A stretch of 64,000 nucleotides of DNA from Tetrapyrgos nigripes. Its lineage: Eukaryota; Basidiomycota; Agaricomycetes; Agaricales; Campanellaceae. The DNA is taken from NCBI GenBank assembly GCA_013368315.1, contig JAACJM010000045.1, positions 186,001 to 250,000 of the forward strand, written 5' to 3'. The position numbers were made by a program, and so were the translations under genes. The stretch's first letter is position 1. Every line of letters starts with the position of its first letter. This document shows, piece by piece, positions 34,289-46,052 of the stretch. The notes under the pieces are model-generated. The model worked only from the letters and a program-made list of their open reading frames with translations, made no database searches and was not told where the DNA came from.

Positions 34289-36957
34289 ATGGCCCGTCTA
34301 CTTCTCTCCCAAGGTCTCTTTTTGGTCCTGAGTTTCCTCTCTATCGTGCGATATGCTGCTGCCGTGGGTACACCTTTCGGTAAGTCCTTACATTTTCACC
34401 GTTTCCAATTTTCCTGATCGTTCTTTTGCACTTCCACAGGTCGGGCAACTGGTACAACTGGAGGCGGCAGCGCTGCACCTGCCACACCAACCTCTCTCGA
34501 CCAATTGAATTCATGGCTTAGCGACAGCACAGCTCGTGTTATCGTGCTCGACAAGATATTCGATTACACAACCAGCGAAGGAACTGTCACTGCTAATGCC
34601 TGCAAGCCCTGGACCTGCTCGCCAAATCCTCAGGTGAGTCTTTACCTACGACTTCCCTGCTTCACGTCTTAATCACATCTGCACAAACCAGCTCGCCATT
34701 GACGCTAACAACTGTACGCTGTGACGTTCTATTGTATCTGAGTGCATAGAAATAGTAATGAACCTTGTTTACAGGGTGCGAGAGTGACGGGGTTCCTGCA
34801 TCTACGACGGTGACCTACAACGCTGCTGGTACCACCCCTCTCAAAGTAGCCAGTAACAAGACTTTGCTTGGGAAAGGCAATAACGCTGGGCTGTGCGTTC
34901 TGACAGCTGGTTCCCGTTTCTCCTTACTCATGTCCAACCTTGCAACTGCAGTCGCGGTAAAGGCCTGAAAATCTCCGGCGCGAGCAACATCATCATTCAG
35001 AACATCAAGATCGGTGTGTCATACTTTACCTATTCCCTGGACTCGTTCACGAATAGCTCTTTGTCTGCAGTGGATATTAATGCACAATATGTTTGGGTAC
35101 GTTTCAACACTTTGCTTGACAGAATATTTCTGGTTGACTGACTCGGTGTATTGTGTAGGGAGGAGTATGTCTCGCACCCAGAACCTGATATGTTTTTCTA
35201 ACATCGCGTTCTTGTCAGGATGCCTTGCAAATTGACGGAGGTAACAAGATCTGGGTAAGCTATAGCGCTTCGTACATGTTCGTTGTCTCACTTTTGAGTT
35301 TGCCAGATCGACCACAACTATGTGAGCAATACGTCCCCGGTACCGTCATTATGAACCTTCACTCATCTTCCTTTTCCTCCCTCAGTTCCAGAACATTGGA
35401 CGTCAAATGGTCGTCACTGTGAGTTTAGTCTCTCCCTTGTCGACTTGGGCAGGAAAATAACACGAAATTTCAGGGCTATGGTGCTGTCACTGCTACTACG
35501 GTGAGATCTATTTACAATAGGTGTCAATTATGGATGTATCTCACCAACGAACTTTTTCTCTCTTTATACTCAGTTCTCCAACAACGTCTTCAACGTAAAT
35601 GTTCTTTCGTTACCTATCCCAGCACAAGCTGACCGTCATTCCTTTAACTCTAGGGACAATCCACCTACTCGCCATTCTGTAACGGTGGGTACCATTATAA
35701 GGTCATATATAAAGACTTCAACACTCAATATTCTCCGTCTTCCTTGGGTATTCATGACCAGGCGAAGCCTACTGGACTGCTCTTTTCACTGGTAATGGTG
35801 ACCAAATTACTTTTGCTCTTAACTAGTGAGTTTATCGCTATTGCTACTCTAACCCTCCCACCTCATCGGTATCCTCCTCTCCTCTCCTCTCATCTGCCTC
35901 ATGTTTTTCGTGTTTCTCAACAATTTCCCCCTCCCGTTTCTGATATAGCCTTTACATGACCTCCGGTCGCGGTCCTCATGTACGTGTTCCATGACTTACT
36001 GACTGATTATCACACTTTCTGATACTGATACAAACTCTGGTTGTGTCCTTCCTTTCCTTAGGTCGGAGTGAGTACTAGTGATGATATCCACTTCCTTAAC
36101 TTTGGGACTTTGTATGGCTAATAACCTATGTGCATTCGTCTGTGTTAGGGAACAAGCGGTTACTTCCAAGATGTTCACCTTTACAATAACGTGAGTTTTT
36201 CCTACTCGTTTGTCGCGTCGATAAACTGATCTCCTTACCCGCGAATGCAGTACTTCGGTGGGTTGTACGTCTAATCGGTAGCCATGCTCGCACTCACATC
36301 GCACTCCCTCCCATTACCTTTAATTGTATTTTCTGTTTTTGCAGTCCACATCGACGGTCATGCAATCGACCCTGAAGTTGGTTCCAAGGTTCTCGCGGAA
36401 GGCAATTACTTCAACACGGTAAGCCGCAATAGTTCGCTTCCTACGTGTCTCATTGATTCCTCATATCCTGATTCTTGATTCCTTATTCCCTCTGTTTTCG
36501 GCCGGGGCCGTTTTCAATGCTCATAATGATATAGGTCTCCCAACCCGCCTTGGAAGGCGACGGTCAAACATATATCCCGACCACTTCAGCTCAAGCGACG
36601 GCATGCCAGTCCTTGCTCGGGCGAAACTGTGTTCTTAATACGCTGTACGTGTTAATGTTTTTAATTCCTATTCGTTTGACTGACTACGTATGCATATACG
36701 TATAACAGATTATCCTCTGGTGCTCTCACTTCCGACGCACAGACCGATACGGGTACTTTGAATGGATTTACGGATGTGAGTGTCTTTGTTTTCTCTTTTT
36801 CCCTTTGGAATGGAAGTGACAGATCAACTGACTAACTGACGACCTTCTTTCCTTCAACTACGTATTTCAGTCAATCTCCAAGGGCGCCAGTATCATGGAC
36901 CCCTCGCAAGTAGGAGGACATGTACAAGCTAATGCTGGTGTTGGTATCGTCAATTAA
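34289..36957 (+). CDS. Secreted pectin lyase, PL1 family, 22 exons
   Basis: Beta-helix enzyme that cleaves pectin by beta-elimination outside the cell. The signal peptide is MARLLLSQGLFLVLSFLSIV plus RYAAA. Family blocks: TARVIVLDKIFDYT, KTLLGKGNNAGLRGKGLKIS, IIIQNIKI, VWGGDALQIDG, KIWIDHNYF, NIGRQMVV, SGRGPHVG, NNYFVHIDGHAIDPE and AEGNYFNTV. IGRQ with the following residues points to pectin lyase rather than pectate lyase. Exon ends read by eye: 34289-34379, 34440-34633, 34692-34713, 34775-34892, 34952-35013, 35071-35096, 35159-35164, 35219-35254, 35307-35321, 35386-35418, 35474-35500, 35574-35594, 35654-35684, 35762-35825, 35949-35979, 36062-36067, 36149-36190, 36251-36257, 36345-36418, 36535-36644, 36709-36775, 36871-36957. 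Together they give 1170 nt, 389 residues plus stop, without a frame break. Confidence 0.92.
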
Positions 36958-37881
36958 TTGATGTATGTAGGGGAACAGTAAGACTAGCTTGTCGTCATAC
37001 TTTATGCAGCCACAAAGTCTTTTCATAGTCCGGGCTCCTGAGGAACGAAATTCTTTCCTGACAACGATACACCACTCTAATCTGATGGTCACATGGAAAT
37101 ACCTGAGTAATGAGCGCAGTCAGCCTTTGGGTGAATGCGGTTGATAATTTCAAGGGCTCACCGAGAATGGCCTGTTCCAGAGATGGCACGTCATGTAAGA
37201 ATTCCAGAGTTTCCTCCAATGCAGAGATAAGTTCTGGATTATGATATGCATGTCTGAGATGTAATGACTGCGGGGCATGGGCTCGAGGGGCGAGGGCCGA
37301 ACCTTTTCCTGTTCTGAGCAATGATTCTGTACTGTAGAAAGAGCTAGTAACCGATGCAAGCTCCAGCAATAATGCACTTATATGTAACAGACAAAGTTGC
37401 CGATTATGATAGTTATAGATAGCAATGAGATATATATACATGAAAATCTACAATGTACAGACTACAAGACTAAAAGCTGGATTTACAGCAAAGAGTAAGC
37501 ATTACATGGACCATGGTGACATTTCAGCGCTTGACTGAAGAAAGAAAGTTAATACACTCTTCCTCCTCCTAAAGGTACAAGGGCCAAGGGCCATAAAGCC
37601 CGACCAAGGCAAAGGCAAAGGCCAAAGCAGAAAGGAACTGATATGATAGCATGGAAACACGGAATACGGCTGGTAGGTGACGGTGGGTAGTAGTGGTGAG
37701 GAATTTGCAAAAGCAGCGCTGACTCGGGTTGCCAAAGATCGTTTGTAGGCTCACGCCTAACGCCACAAATGAAGGCAGAAAAGTAGCCGTGTTGCATCAA
37801 ACCAAAAGGAGCAAGCAACAGGGAGTAACAGAGGAAATAGGATCGGATGCACATGATAGAGTGGTCGGTTTCATGGTTTCA
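36958..37881. other. Intergenic between convergent genes, possible small ORF
   Basis: About 920 bp. A minus-strand open frame (36995-37441) contains ALEETLEFLHDVPSLEQAIL and a donor gtgagc, but no family was recognised and the spliced end stops at once. I do not call a gene. The rest is 3' flank. Confidence 0.4.
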
Positions 37882-39530
<1,649 letters not shown>

Positions 39531-40770
39531 GATGAGAGCGGGAGGGCAAAGCCGGTTATCCAAATTTTGCTGATCGTTGGGTCAATGTTTGGCAAAAGCT
39601 TGTCAGTCAAATAACATGCTGACGCCTTTCTTTTCCTTTCCACCACGAACTACTCTGTTCTCGTGAAATTGATCTTTTCATCTGTTCGCGCATACATACG
39701 GAGCTGCACATAAAGCCTAGTCCTGATCTGATGTCGCTAATTTCACCACGAGTCCGTACAACTTCGAATTTCCTGTCAGTCACGCTGAACGCCGCCGCCT
39801 TGGACACCTTGTCCATTGGAATAACATTGAAATCATCCGTCAATAACCAATATCCCTACCGCCACTACCACGTTTGTATACCTACAGTCCCATACCGGTA
39901 CCACACAGCCTACCCCAATGGCGCACGCGTAATTCAAAGCCCTTAATGTTATCGTTGCTGTGGCCACAAATCCAAATTGACTCCACGAGATTGCCATCCC
40001 CTTGTACTCTTGTTCTAGCGCTCCAGCTCAAATAACTCTCGGGTGCAGTCTAGTATACATTTTTCTGTGTTTTACGGTGTGTCGTCGCGAATACGGTACC
40101 GATCTCGTTGGGAGGGTTTCAGGAGTCTGTAAATCATGCATGCATCATTATTCGCGACAAAATCGTCCATCGGTAAAGTTCGCATCACTTACATCATTCC
40201 AGGTAAGTCTACAGCTTTGCCAGATTTCCAGTCCAACTTGCTCATCTTCCGGACAGGTCCTCTCCTGTATTAAACAGATGACCCCGTTTCATTGAGGTCG
40301 AGAATTCACCTGCCACTCGAATTCACAGTCGCACCCACTGGCACTAGACTAAATTTCAACATATGAAGCATTAGCACTGCCATTTGATTCGTAGAACACC
40401 GTCGACACCGATTCAGTCAGTTCCTCCCGGATCAGATCGCCATTTGCAAATGCCAATCAATGGTCTGTTTCGAGGTAGGTGCGCAAAATAATGTATACAA
40501 AGTATACACTCTTACTATTTACGGCCATGGCAGCAAGCTCAATCAACCTCACTGTTCCCAAAACTGAACAAGGGCCTAAACACCTCTAGTTCATTGCCGT
40601 TCACATTCAGTTCTGGCTGCTGACATCAAGGGTAGGGTAGCAAGAGAGGATGAGAATGTAATAAATACTTTTCCAATCGTCTTTTTTTTGACTCAAACGC
40701 TACATTGACACACATACATTCCCTTTCCAGTCCTCAGCCCTTTCTAGTCTACGGCTCTTTCTGTCGAACA
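39531..40770. other. Divergent intergenic region, 1.24 kb
   Basis: Separates WDR5 and the TEA factor gene. Open frames here are short and show no domain. The length fits a developmental regulator with a large promoter. No defined site recognised. Confidence 0.45.
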
Positions 40771-43700
40771 ATGGAGGCCAGTTGGACAGCACATCCCAGT
40801 TCAACGCCGCCTCTTTCCTCTCTCCATTACCATTCCCGTTTCCAGTGCAGTAGCGACGACTCCTCCAGATCCTCGATTCCGGATCAGGGAGTACAGGGAG
40901 TACAGGAAGTCCTACGACCTCGGCCTCTTTGTGAATCAGTAATAAGCGGTCGGACGACATGGAAAAGTTTACGAGGAAGCTTAGTAGCCGAGCCGGTGTG
41001 GCCTCCTGAACTTGAGGCGGCTCTCATTCAAGGTAAGCCTCTTATTTAACAAATTGGTTGTTCAACTTCGTCTTCGTGCTTACTTCCTCTCTGCTCCTAC
41101 TCGTCCTTATCGTGGCAGGCCTAGAAAAATACCGTCCACCAAACCTCGACCGTCACAGTGACCCTACTCAGACTAGACCTTTGCGACGTTTTCCCAGGAG
41201 AAACAAGTGGTTATCCGACTTTATCCATAGTAAAACCGGCAAACGTCGTTCGGCGAAGCAGGTTGGTAGTCGGCTACAACAGTTAAGGGATACGTCTGGG
41301 AATGAACGGAGTAAGTGGTTATTGGCTATTCGATTTTTGTCTCAGGCTTGCGGTCCCGGTTCGTCGTTAATATCGAGTTCACTAATGTTTGTTTATTTTA
41401 TCGTCGACCAGTTTCCAAACTCGTATGTCAGAAGGAATGGAGCTCGCCACCACCAGAAGAAAACGAATCCGCACCTTCTGAGTCGATTTACGCGTTCGTG
41501 CCTCCTGAAACCGCCTTTGTCTCCGGGTCTGTTCCCGGGGACCGAGGTGAGGACCAGGGTCGGGATCTTCACACAAACAGCAACAGCAGAGTCGACACCA
41601 CCGGTATCGTTCACGAGGCGACTCGACAGATCCCCGAGACGGAAGTTTTACTCGAATTCTCCCCGTGCCATCAGCCAGAGCGTACAAATCGTCGCTGGCC
41701 TTTCACGACGTCATTGGATGGCGACGAAGTACATACTAGTAGCATGAATCCACCCCCTGTCATCCATATTCAACTGCCAGTGCAGACAACGACGCCTTCT
41801 CGACGTTGTCGTGCCAACCCGGACCTTGACGCAGACGCAGGTCGTTCTACTACCAATACTACTAGAGTCTCCGTGCAGATCCCACCATGGACAACCAACC
41901 CAAACTGTTCCACTGGTAGCCCAATCCTCTTCATCTGCTCAGACTTATGCTCATCGCCATCATCATCACTACCACTGCCATCACCAATATTTTCATTCAA
42001 TTCGAATCCTTGTTTTTCTTCTGGCAGCGCCAGTCCCAAAGAACGTTCATCACGATGTCCGAGTCTCAGGCTTATTTCCCGATTTTACATCTATCGAGAA
42101 ACCGAGCTGGTAGCTTCAGAGGCTACATATTTGGATTTGATTTCTACTACCACCACCACCGCTACTGCCACCACCAGTACCACCACCTCTACCTCCTCTT
42201 CGACCTCCATTCAAACGGAGTCCGTTTCTACTTCTACACCCATGCCGAGCGAGAGTGGGAGTGGGGAGGATCGCGACGGAGATACTGCCAATGACTCGCA
42301 GGCTGGTTCCTCGACGGGGACAAACCACGTATGGAGCACGAAATTCGTTCCCTCCTATTGGAAGTTCATTTATCGCAATGTCCTGGAAGGTGAGTTGTCT
42401 ACTACCTATTTCATTCGCTTCATTCGTCTCGTTGGTCTGTCATGACAATATTTTCATAATTAATATAAAGATACTTACTGACGATGACGTCCACGCAATA
42501 CAGGCTGCTCAGATCCAACTTCAGATCCAAGCTCTCGCTCCGAGCCCTATATGTATACGTCACGGTACACGGTGGTTCAAGAAATCCTGGACAATGGTGT
42601 CAGTGATAATGGCAGTCTTCAGGGCCAAGTTGTTCGTCATCGACTCGTTTATCGCTTCCGAGGCACTGGCTTAAACTTGAAGGACTCGAAAGATTCGAAG
42701 GCTGCGCCACATCCAAGTCCTGTTGGCCTAGAGCTAGAGCTATCGCCGTTACCATCTTCCACTGTGGAAGTTACAGGGCCCGAGGTTTGTGAAGCCAACG
42801 ATATGATCGATCTGGCATTTCTATCCTCATCTTCGACCTCGTTATCTTCACCTGCCGCTAGTACTGAGGTTTCTGAACCAGTAGATCATCTCGAGTTTGA
42901 TAACGTCAGTGAGCTGATGTATCCAACTCTCGCGGAACTCGCTGCGTACGGTTTCAGCTCTGATTCTGAAGATGACGCTCTCTTGGGCAACGGTGCAGCC
43001 GTTTGTACCGTTATTGGTGATACTCCGAATCATGATTGTCACTGGGATCAGCCACAAGTTGCGCCCGTTGGTGCTCTCAACTCAACTCTGCTACCTGTAT
43101 CGGCGATCTACGATCCAAATCCAAATTCGACTTGTCCTTCCATGGCGCAGGAATTACCCGTAGGATTGGCAGATTTTCCGAGTGCAATTAGCACTTTGGT
43201 ATCCTGCTCCGATGATATGGATACTGCTCCTCAGGCTCCTTCTCCCAGCGTTGACGTCATGCATATGGCATCACAGACTAAAGTCCCCGTCGTCGATGAA
43301 ACTGATGACAGTGAAGAATTTCACTATTTCTGGGAGACCGAAAATCCCAGTGCCCAGTTTCATTCGCCGGGTTATGGTATGCAATTTCAGAACATCGAGG
43401 ATATCGACACCGGTAGCTCGATGTTGGGGATTGGGGGGATGGGGGAGATGGCCGACGCTTTGATGCACACGCAGCATGCGCAATGGGATCTTCCAGTGGA
43501 TACGTCTGCATCGATGTCGACGGAATATTCTCTTCTCAAACACTCTGGCAGCTTCGATCCATATGCGTTCGCTACCACTAGCCTGACTGGACCCGAACTG
43601 GCAGGACTTGTCGACGATGTCGATGATTCCCTAGCGCCATCTGCCAATGGGGAATTCATTGAGGTACCAGATGCCTTTCGGGCTGATAGCCAGGTTTGTA

Positions 43701-43861
43701 CGAATGAAGCATCGAATGAAGGGATGATCATTCCGGCACCGTATGATAACAGTGATTTCGGGTTTCTTAAATTCACTCATGCCTCCGGAAACACGACCCT
43801 CACGAGCCCCGTCTTGCATCCTCCTCAGCACAAGTGTTGCCATTGTGGCCGTGACGCCTGA
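40771..43861 (+). CDS. TEA/ATTS-domain transcription factor
   Basis: DNA-binding regulator of the TEF-1/Tec1/AbaA group, which controls filamentation, conidiation or development in fungi. The start is MEASWTAHPSSTPPL. The TEA domain spans about residues 75-155 and is split by introns: VWPPELEAALIQG, then LEKYRPPNLDRHSD, RFPRRNKWLSDFIHSKTGK and RRSAKQVGSRLQQLRDTSGN, whose third helix (RSAKQVGSRLQQL) fits the recognition helix. The rest is low-complexity: Pro/Ser-rich, a poly-Thr/Ser part from ACC repeats (about 42145-42225), then a long acidic Ser-rich exon (42505-43861) that looks like an activation region and ends CCHCGRDA. A block FVPSYWKFIYRNVLE, then YTVVQEILDNGVSDN, may be a conserved C-terminal domain. 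The last two-cysteine end is notable. Confidence 0.83.
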
Positions 43862-44176
43862 CTCCAAAATAGTATGGGTTCATTCGCTGCATTTCACGAT
43901 GCGTAATTATTTACCTGTATATTTCATAGTTTCTTCGCTACTCTACTCATCCTCACTAATATCTACGGCCGTAGCATCCAGAATGTATTACCAGAACGTA
44001 TATGTACTAGCTTCTAATACTTACCTTCTTGAAGAATGCTACGTACTTACTGGGAGTTACTTCCCGAACTCGGCTCGCCCAGATGCGTATCGCGTCTTGG
44101 AGGTGCGATACATGTGGAAGCATCCACGTAGCATCCGCTCGTCATATATGACACACATCAATCCTTCTCAAGTATA
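43862..44176. other. Intergenic
   Basis: 315 bp between the TEA factor gene and the next gene on the same strand. Nothing recognised. Confidence 0.5.
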
Positions 44177-44872
44177 ATGCCATCTGCTCGTACCACCTTC
44201 ATAACCATTTCTATCCTCTGCCTCGGCTTCCTTCTCTACAACCTCCCAACACCTACTCTATACCACTCTATCTCAACCAACAAGCTCTTCTCATTCATGT
44301 CTTCCACTTCTTGTACTTCAACCTCATTATCAGGCTGGCACTCCCGAGCCCTCCAATCTCCATACGCCGCTGCCAGCTCTTTCGAGCCCAAACTCGATAA
44401 CCTGGCGTTTACCGTCCTACATAGTACACCTGTTGAACCCGAGGGTTTTACCTTGGCCCTCTTCAAACAAGGCAACGACGCCATCGCCATCGATGCCTCA
44501 GGAAACGTCCTCCAGCTATCTGAATCAGATGCTACGGGTCTTACCGAACTCGCTCAGAGCGTCAACACTCTACCCAAAGCCGGTGGATTCAGGAATACAT
44601 GGAGGATTACGCAGTTGACGACTTCTCAACCTATTGAGAGGGTGTTGGTTAAAGATAAGGATGGAAGTAGTTTGAAGGAAACGAGTGTACAGGGATTTGC
44701 TAATGATAAGAAGGAGTTGAAGAGCGCGGTTGGAGATGCGACGGAGTTGCCTGATGTGCTGTATACGTTTGTTGGTTTGGCGTTGGAGGCAAGGGAGGGG
44801 TATGAGAGAGGAAATGCTGGGGGTGTTGTTGATCGCGTCAAAGGGTTGGTTAGTGATGCGTCTATTGTCTAG
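44177..44872 (+). CDS. Membrane-anchored protein of unknown function
   Basis: Intronless frame of 231 codons. The N-terminus MPSARTTFITISILCLGFLL forms one hydrophobic segment, a signal anchor or signal peptide. The remaining part is soluble: LDNLAFTVLHSTPVEPEGFT, NDAIAIDASGNVLQL, ELAQSVNTLPK, TQLTTSQPIERVLVKDKDG and ALEAREGYERGN. The pattern of short strands and helices suggests a small folded domain, but I do not recognise a family. It follows the TEA factor on the same strand at 315 bp. Absence of introns is unusual in this window. Coding reality is supported by length, codon balance and the hydrophobic start, not by homology. Confidence 0.6.
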   Translation: MPSARTTFITISILCLGFLLYNLPTPTLYHSISTNKLFSFMSSTSCTSTSLSGWHSRALQSPYAAASSFEPKLDNLAFTVLHSTPVEPEGFTLALFKQGNDAIAIDASGNVLQLSESDATGLTELAQSVNTLPKAGGFRNTWRITQLTTSQPIERVLVKDKDGSSLKETSVQGFANDKKELKSAVGDATELPDVLYTFVGLALEAREGYERGNAGGVVDRVKGLVSDASIV

Positions 44873-46052
44873 GGTGGACAATTTAGGTATGCATTCAACC
44901 CTTGACGTCTTTCGCTGTTGCTAACATGTCTAATAGGCAGAAGAGTCATAGGGTGTACAGTAGAAGAAATGTGTCGATATATCTGAAATGCTGCATTTTG
45001 GTCCTTTGGACGATACCACTGCCGAGACTTCATGATTGACAGAGCTACTAATGACTGTACATTCCCTCCTTTGCTCCTTGTCATTCCAAGCAGACTCACA
45101 GACGCTAGTAGACTCGAGAACTCGAGAGCTGCTCCATCCATAAGTTCACATCTGATATCATTCGCAACGGGCGCATGGCCTAGTCTACCCTAGGCAGACT
45201 CAAGCTAGCAGGCTAGCTTGTTAATAAGACGCACGGCCTAATCAGAACCTTAAATCTGACTTCACCTCCGCTCTAGATCTGGGGCAACGGGCACCGTCCA
45301 AATGTTCAAGTGCCTTCACTAACGTGGTTTGCGTCCTGTGATACCTTTCTTTCCCTCAACTGTGCTGATTCTCCTATTCGTTCACGCAGATAGCAGGCAA
45401 GGTGGAATGCACGTTGCACACCGCACACCTAAGCAGCTGGCTTTCCTTATCGTGCGGACGCGGTGTCACGGCGGGTCAAGTCACTCAGCAGTGTTCGGCC
45501 TTGGCTTTCATTGGGTGTCATCTTTTCCGATTTCGCAGCTCCAAGGCTCAGAGTCCCGGACCAAGGACCAAGACCAAGACGATCTTATTCAACGTTTCAA
45601 TGTTTGCGACACCTGAGGTCCGCGGCTTTTCAGTACTTATGTTTTTTTTCTGATAAAAGAATCTGTCAATACCAATACCATCAAGTTCTTTGCCAGGCAT
45701 GAAGTCTACACGGAAGATTAGGGTCTCGTTTTCAGTCTACTCTACTCCAGCTGGAGCAATTGTCAACTGTCATGATGTAACCCAAGCTTCCCGCCGGTAT
45801 TTTCTATAGACTGTTCCCCCTTCTATTCCCCTCAATACATCACTACTATCCCCAGGCTATCCCCAACTTGTACTATGTAGCCGCAATGCAATCCGGAGGA
45901 AGTACTTCAACGGTACTTTCTCAAGCACTATAAAATGGATACTGGATCGTCACGGTGCTTAGCTCTTGGGTCACCTAGAGCCCAGCCCTCATCGACATCC
46001 CTCACACCTCAGATCTCCCTTATCCTTCACTCGTCGTCCTCGACTCCAGCTC
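44873..46052. other. Intergenic, 1.2 kb, with inverted repeats
   Basis: Plus-strand interval before the second MFS gene. It contains two adjacent short inverted repeats (45178-45220). Open frames near 45330-45700 show no domain. Confidence 0.45.
45178..45220. repeat. Two adjacent inverted repeats
   Basis: gcctag-tctac-cctaggc style arms, followed by caagctagc-ag-gctagcttg, a perfect 9-bp stem with a 2-nt loop (45201-45220). These could be a regulatory palindrome, a hairpin, or a scar. Confidence 0.55.

Noticed and set aside
36995..37441. 148-codon minus-strand open frame between pectin lyase and WDR5
   Set aside because: It contains a helix-like stretch and a gtgagc donor, but the joined product stops after three more residues and no family is recognised.
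41382..41687. Antisense open frame inside the TEA factor gene
   Set aside because: Shadow of a GC-rich coding exon; no features of its own.
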